A stretch of 64,000 nt of DNA, from the NCBI RefSeq assembly GCF_014217805.1, contig NZ_CP055156.1, forward strand, positions 248,001 to 312,000. The letters run 5' to 3'. This DNA is from Adhaeribacter swui. GTDB lineage: Bacteria; Bacteroidota; Bacteroidia; Cytophagales; Hymenobacteraceae. The translations under genes were made by a program, and so were the position numbers. Positions 63,944 to 64,000 of the stretch are shown here, piece after piece. Below the pieces are notes generated by a model, which was given only the letters and a program-made list of their open reading frames with translations, had not been told where the DNA came from and made no database searches. Positions within the stretch are counted from its first letter, which is position 1. Every line of letters begins with the position of its first letter.

Positions 63944-64000
63944 TTTTATATAGACACAAGTATCAAGATATTAGATGTTAGACTTTTGCTAATTAACCAA

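Overview
The window looks like chromosomal DNA of a Bacteroidota member, most likely Cytophagales (Hymenobacteraceae-like). The evidence is a C-terminal type IX secretion sorting domain, a TonB-dependent receptor paired with a DUF4249 lipoprotein, an M61 peptidase with PDZ, a fused SpmA/SpmB protein, A/T-rich intergenic DNA, Bacteroidota-type promoters (TTTG-N19-TAnnTTTG) and few Shine-Dalgarno sequences. No rRNA, tRNA, IS transposase, prophage or CRISPR array was found. The stretch is mostly housekeeping and envelope genes, with a few unexplained intergenic islands.

Layout. 0-8 kb: end of a membrane protein, two convergent TerB-like proteins, a small outer-membrane protein, an M61 peptidase, then a TonB receptor/DUF4249 operon. 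8-19 kb (minus strand): gltB-gltD, purine nucleoside phosphorylase, sppA and rarA. 19-25 kb: a NamZ-type muramidase lipoprotein convergent with a 1513-residue secreted repeat protein. 25-30 kb: lpdA, a TPR lipoprotein, a secreted alginate-lyase-family enzyme and a 1.4 kb stretch with only tiny reading frames. 30-40 kb: fabG, a VWA membrane protein, an orphan ABC ATPase, pnuC, a lipoprotein, SRPBCC, SpmAB, a PBP4-type dacB and a bioF-like PLP enzyme. 40-46 kb: an RluA-family synthase, a PhoB/PhoR-like two-component operon, a DUF3108 protein and recA. 46-53 kb: an outer-membrane protein, a 706-bp repeat island, SHOCT and small conserved proteins, a membrane-bound MutS-like ATPase divergent from dinB. 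53-64 kb: pirin, ispD, queA, a MacB-like permease, a LOG-family protein, a lytic transglycosylase, uvrA and a small unknown.

Functional themes: DNA repair and replication recovery (rarA, recA, dinB, uvrA, MutS-like ATPase), scattered rather than in an operon; envelope and peptidoglycan turnover (NamZ, dacB, lytic transglycosylase, sppA, TonB receptor); and central metabolism (gltBD, lpdA, fabG, ispD, pnuC, PNP). Many genes end in clear G+C-rich hairpin terminators, often shared by convergent genes. Others end next to A/T-only palindromes that recur through the window.

The most unusual items are: the giant type IX cargo protein, whose repeats count exactly 7 + Ig-like linker + 14, as expected for three seven-bladed propellers; a run of three tiny reading frames (two membrane-like) ending at a strong terminator at 29.5-30.3 kb; a folded repeat mosaic between two convergent genes at 46.9-47.6 kb; and several palindromic or inverted-repeat elements (15.5, 31.5-31.7 and 60.0-60.1 kb) that no gene explains.
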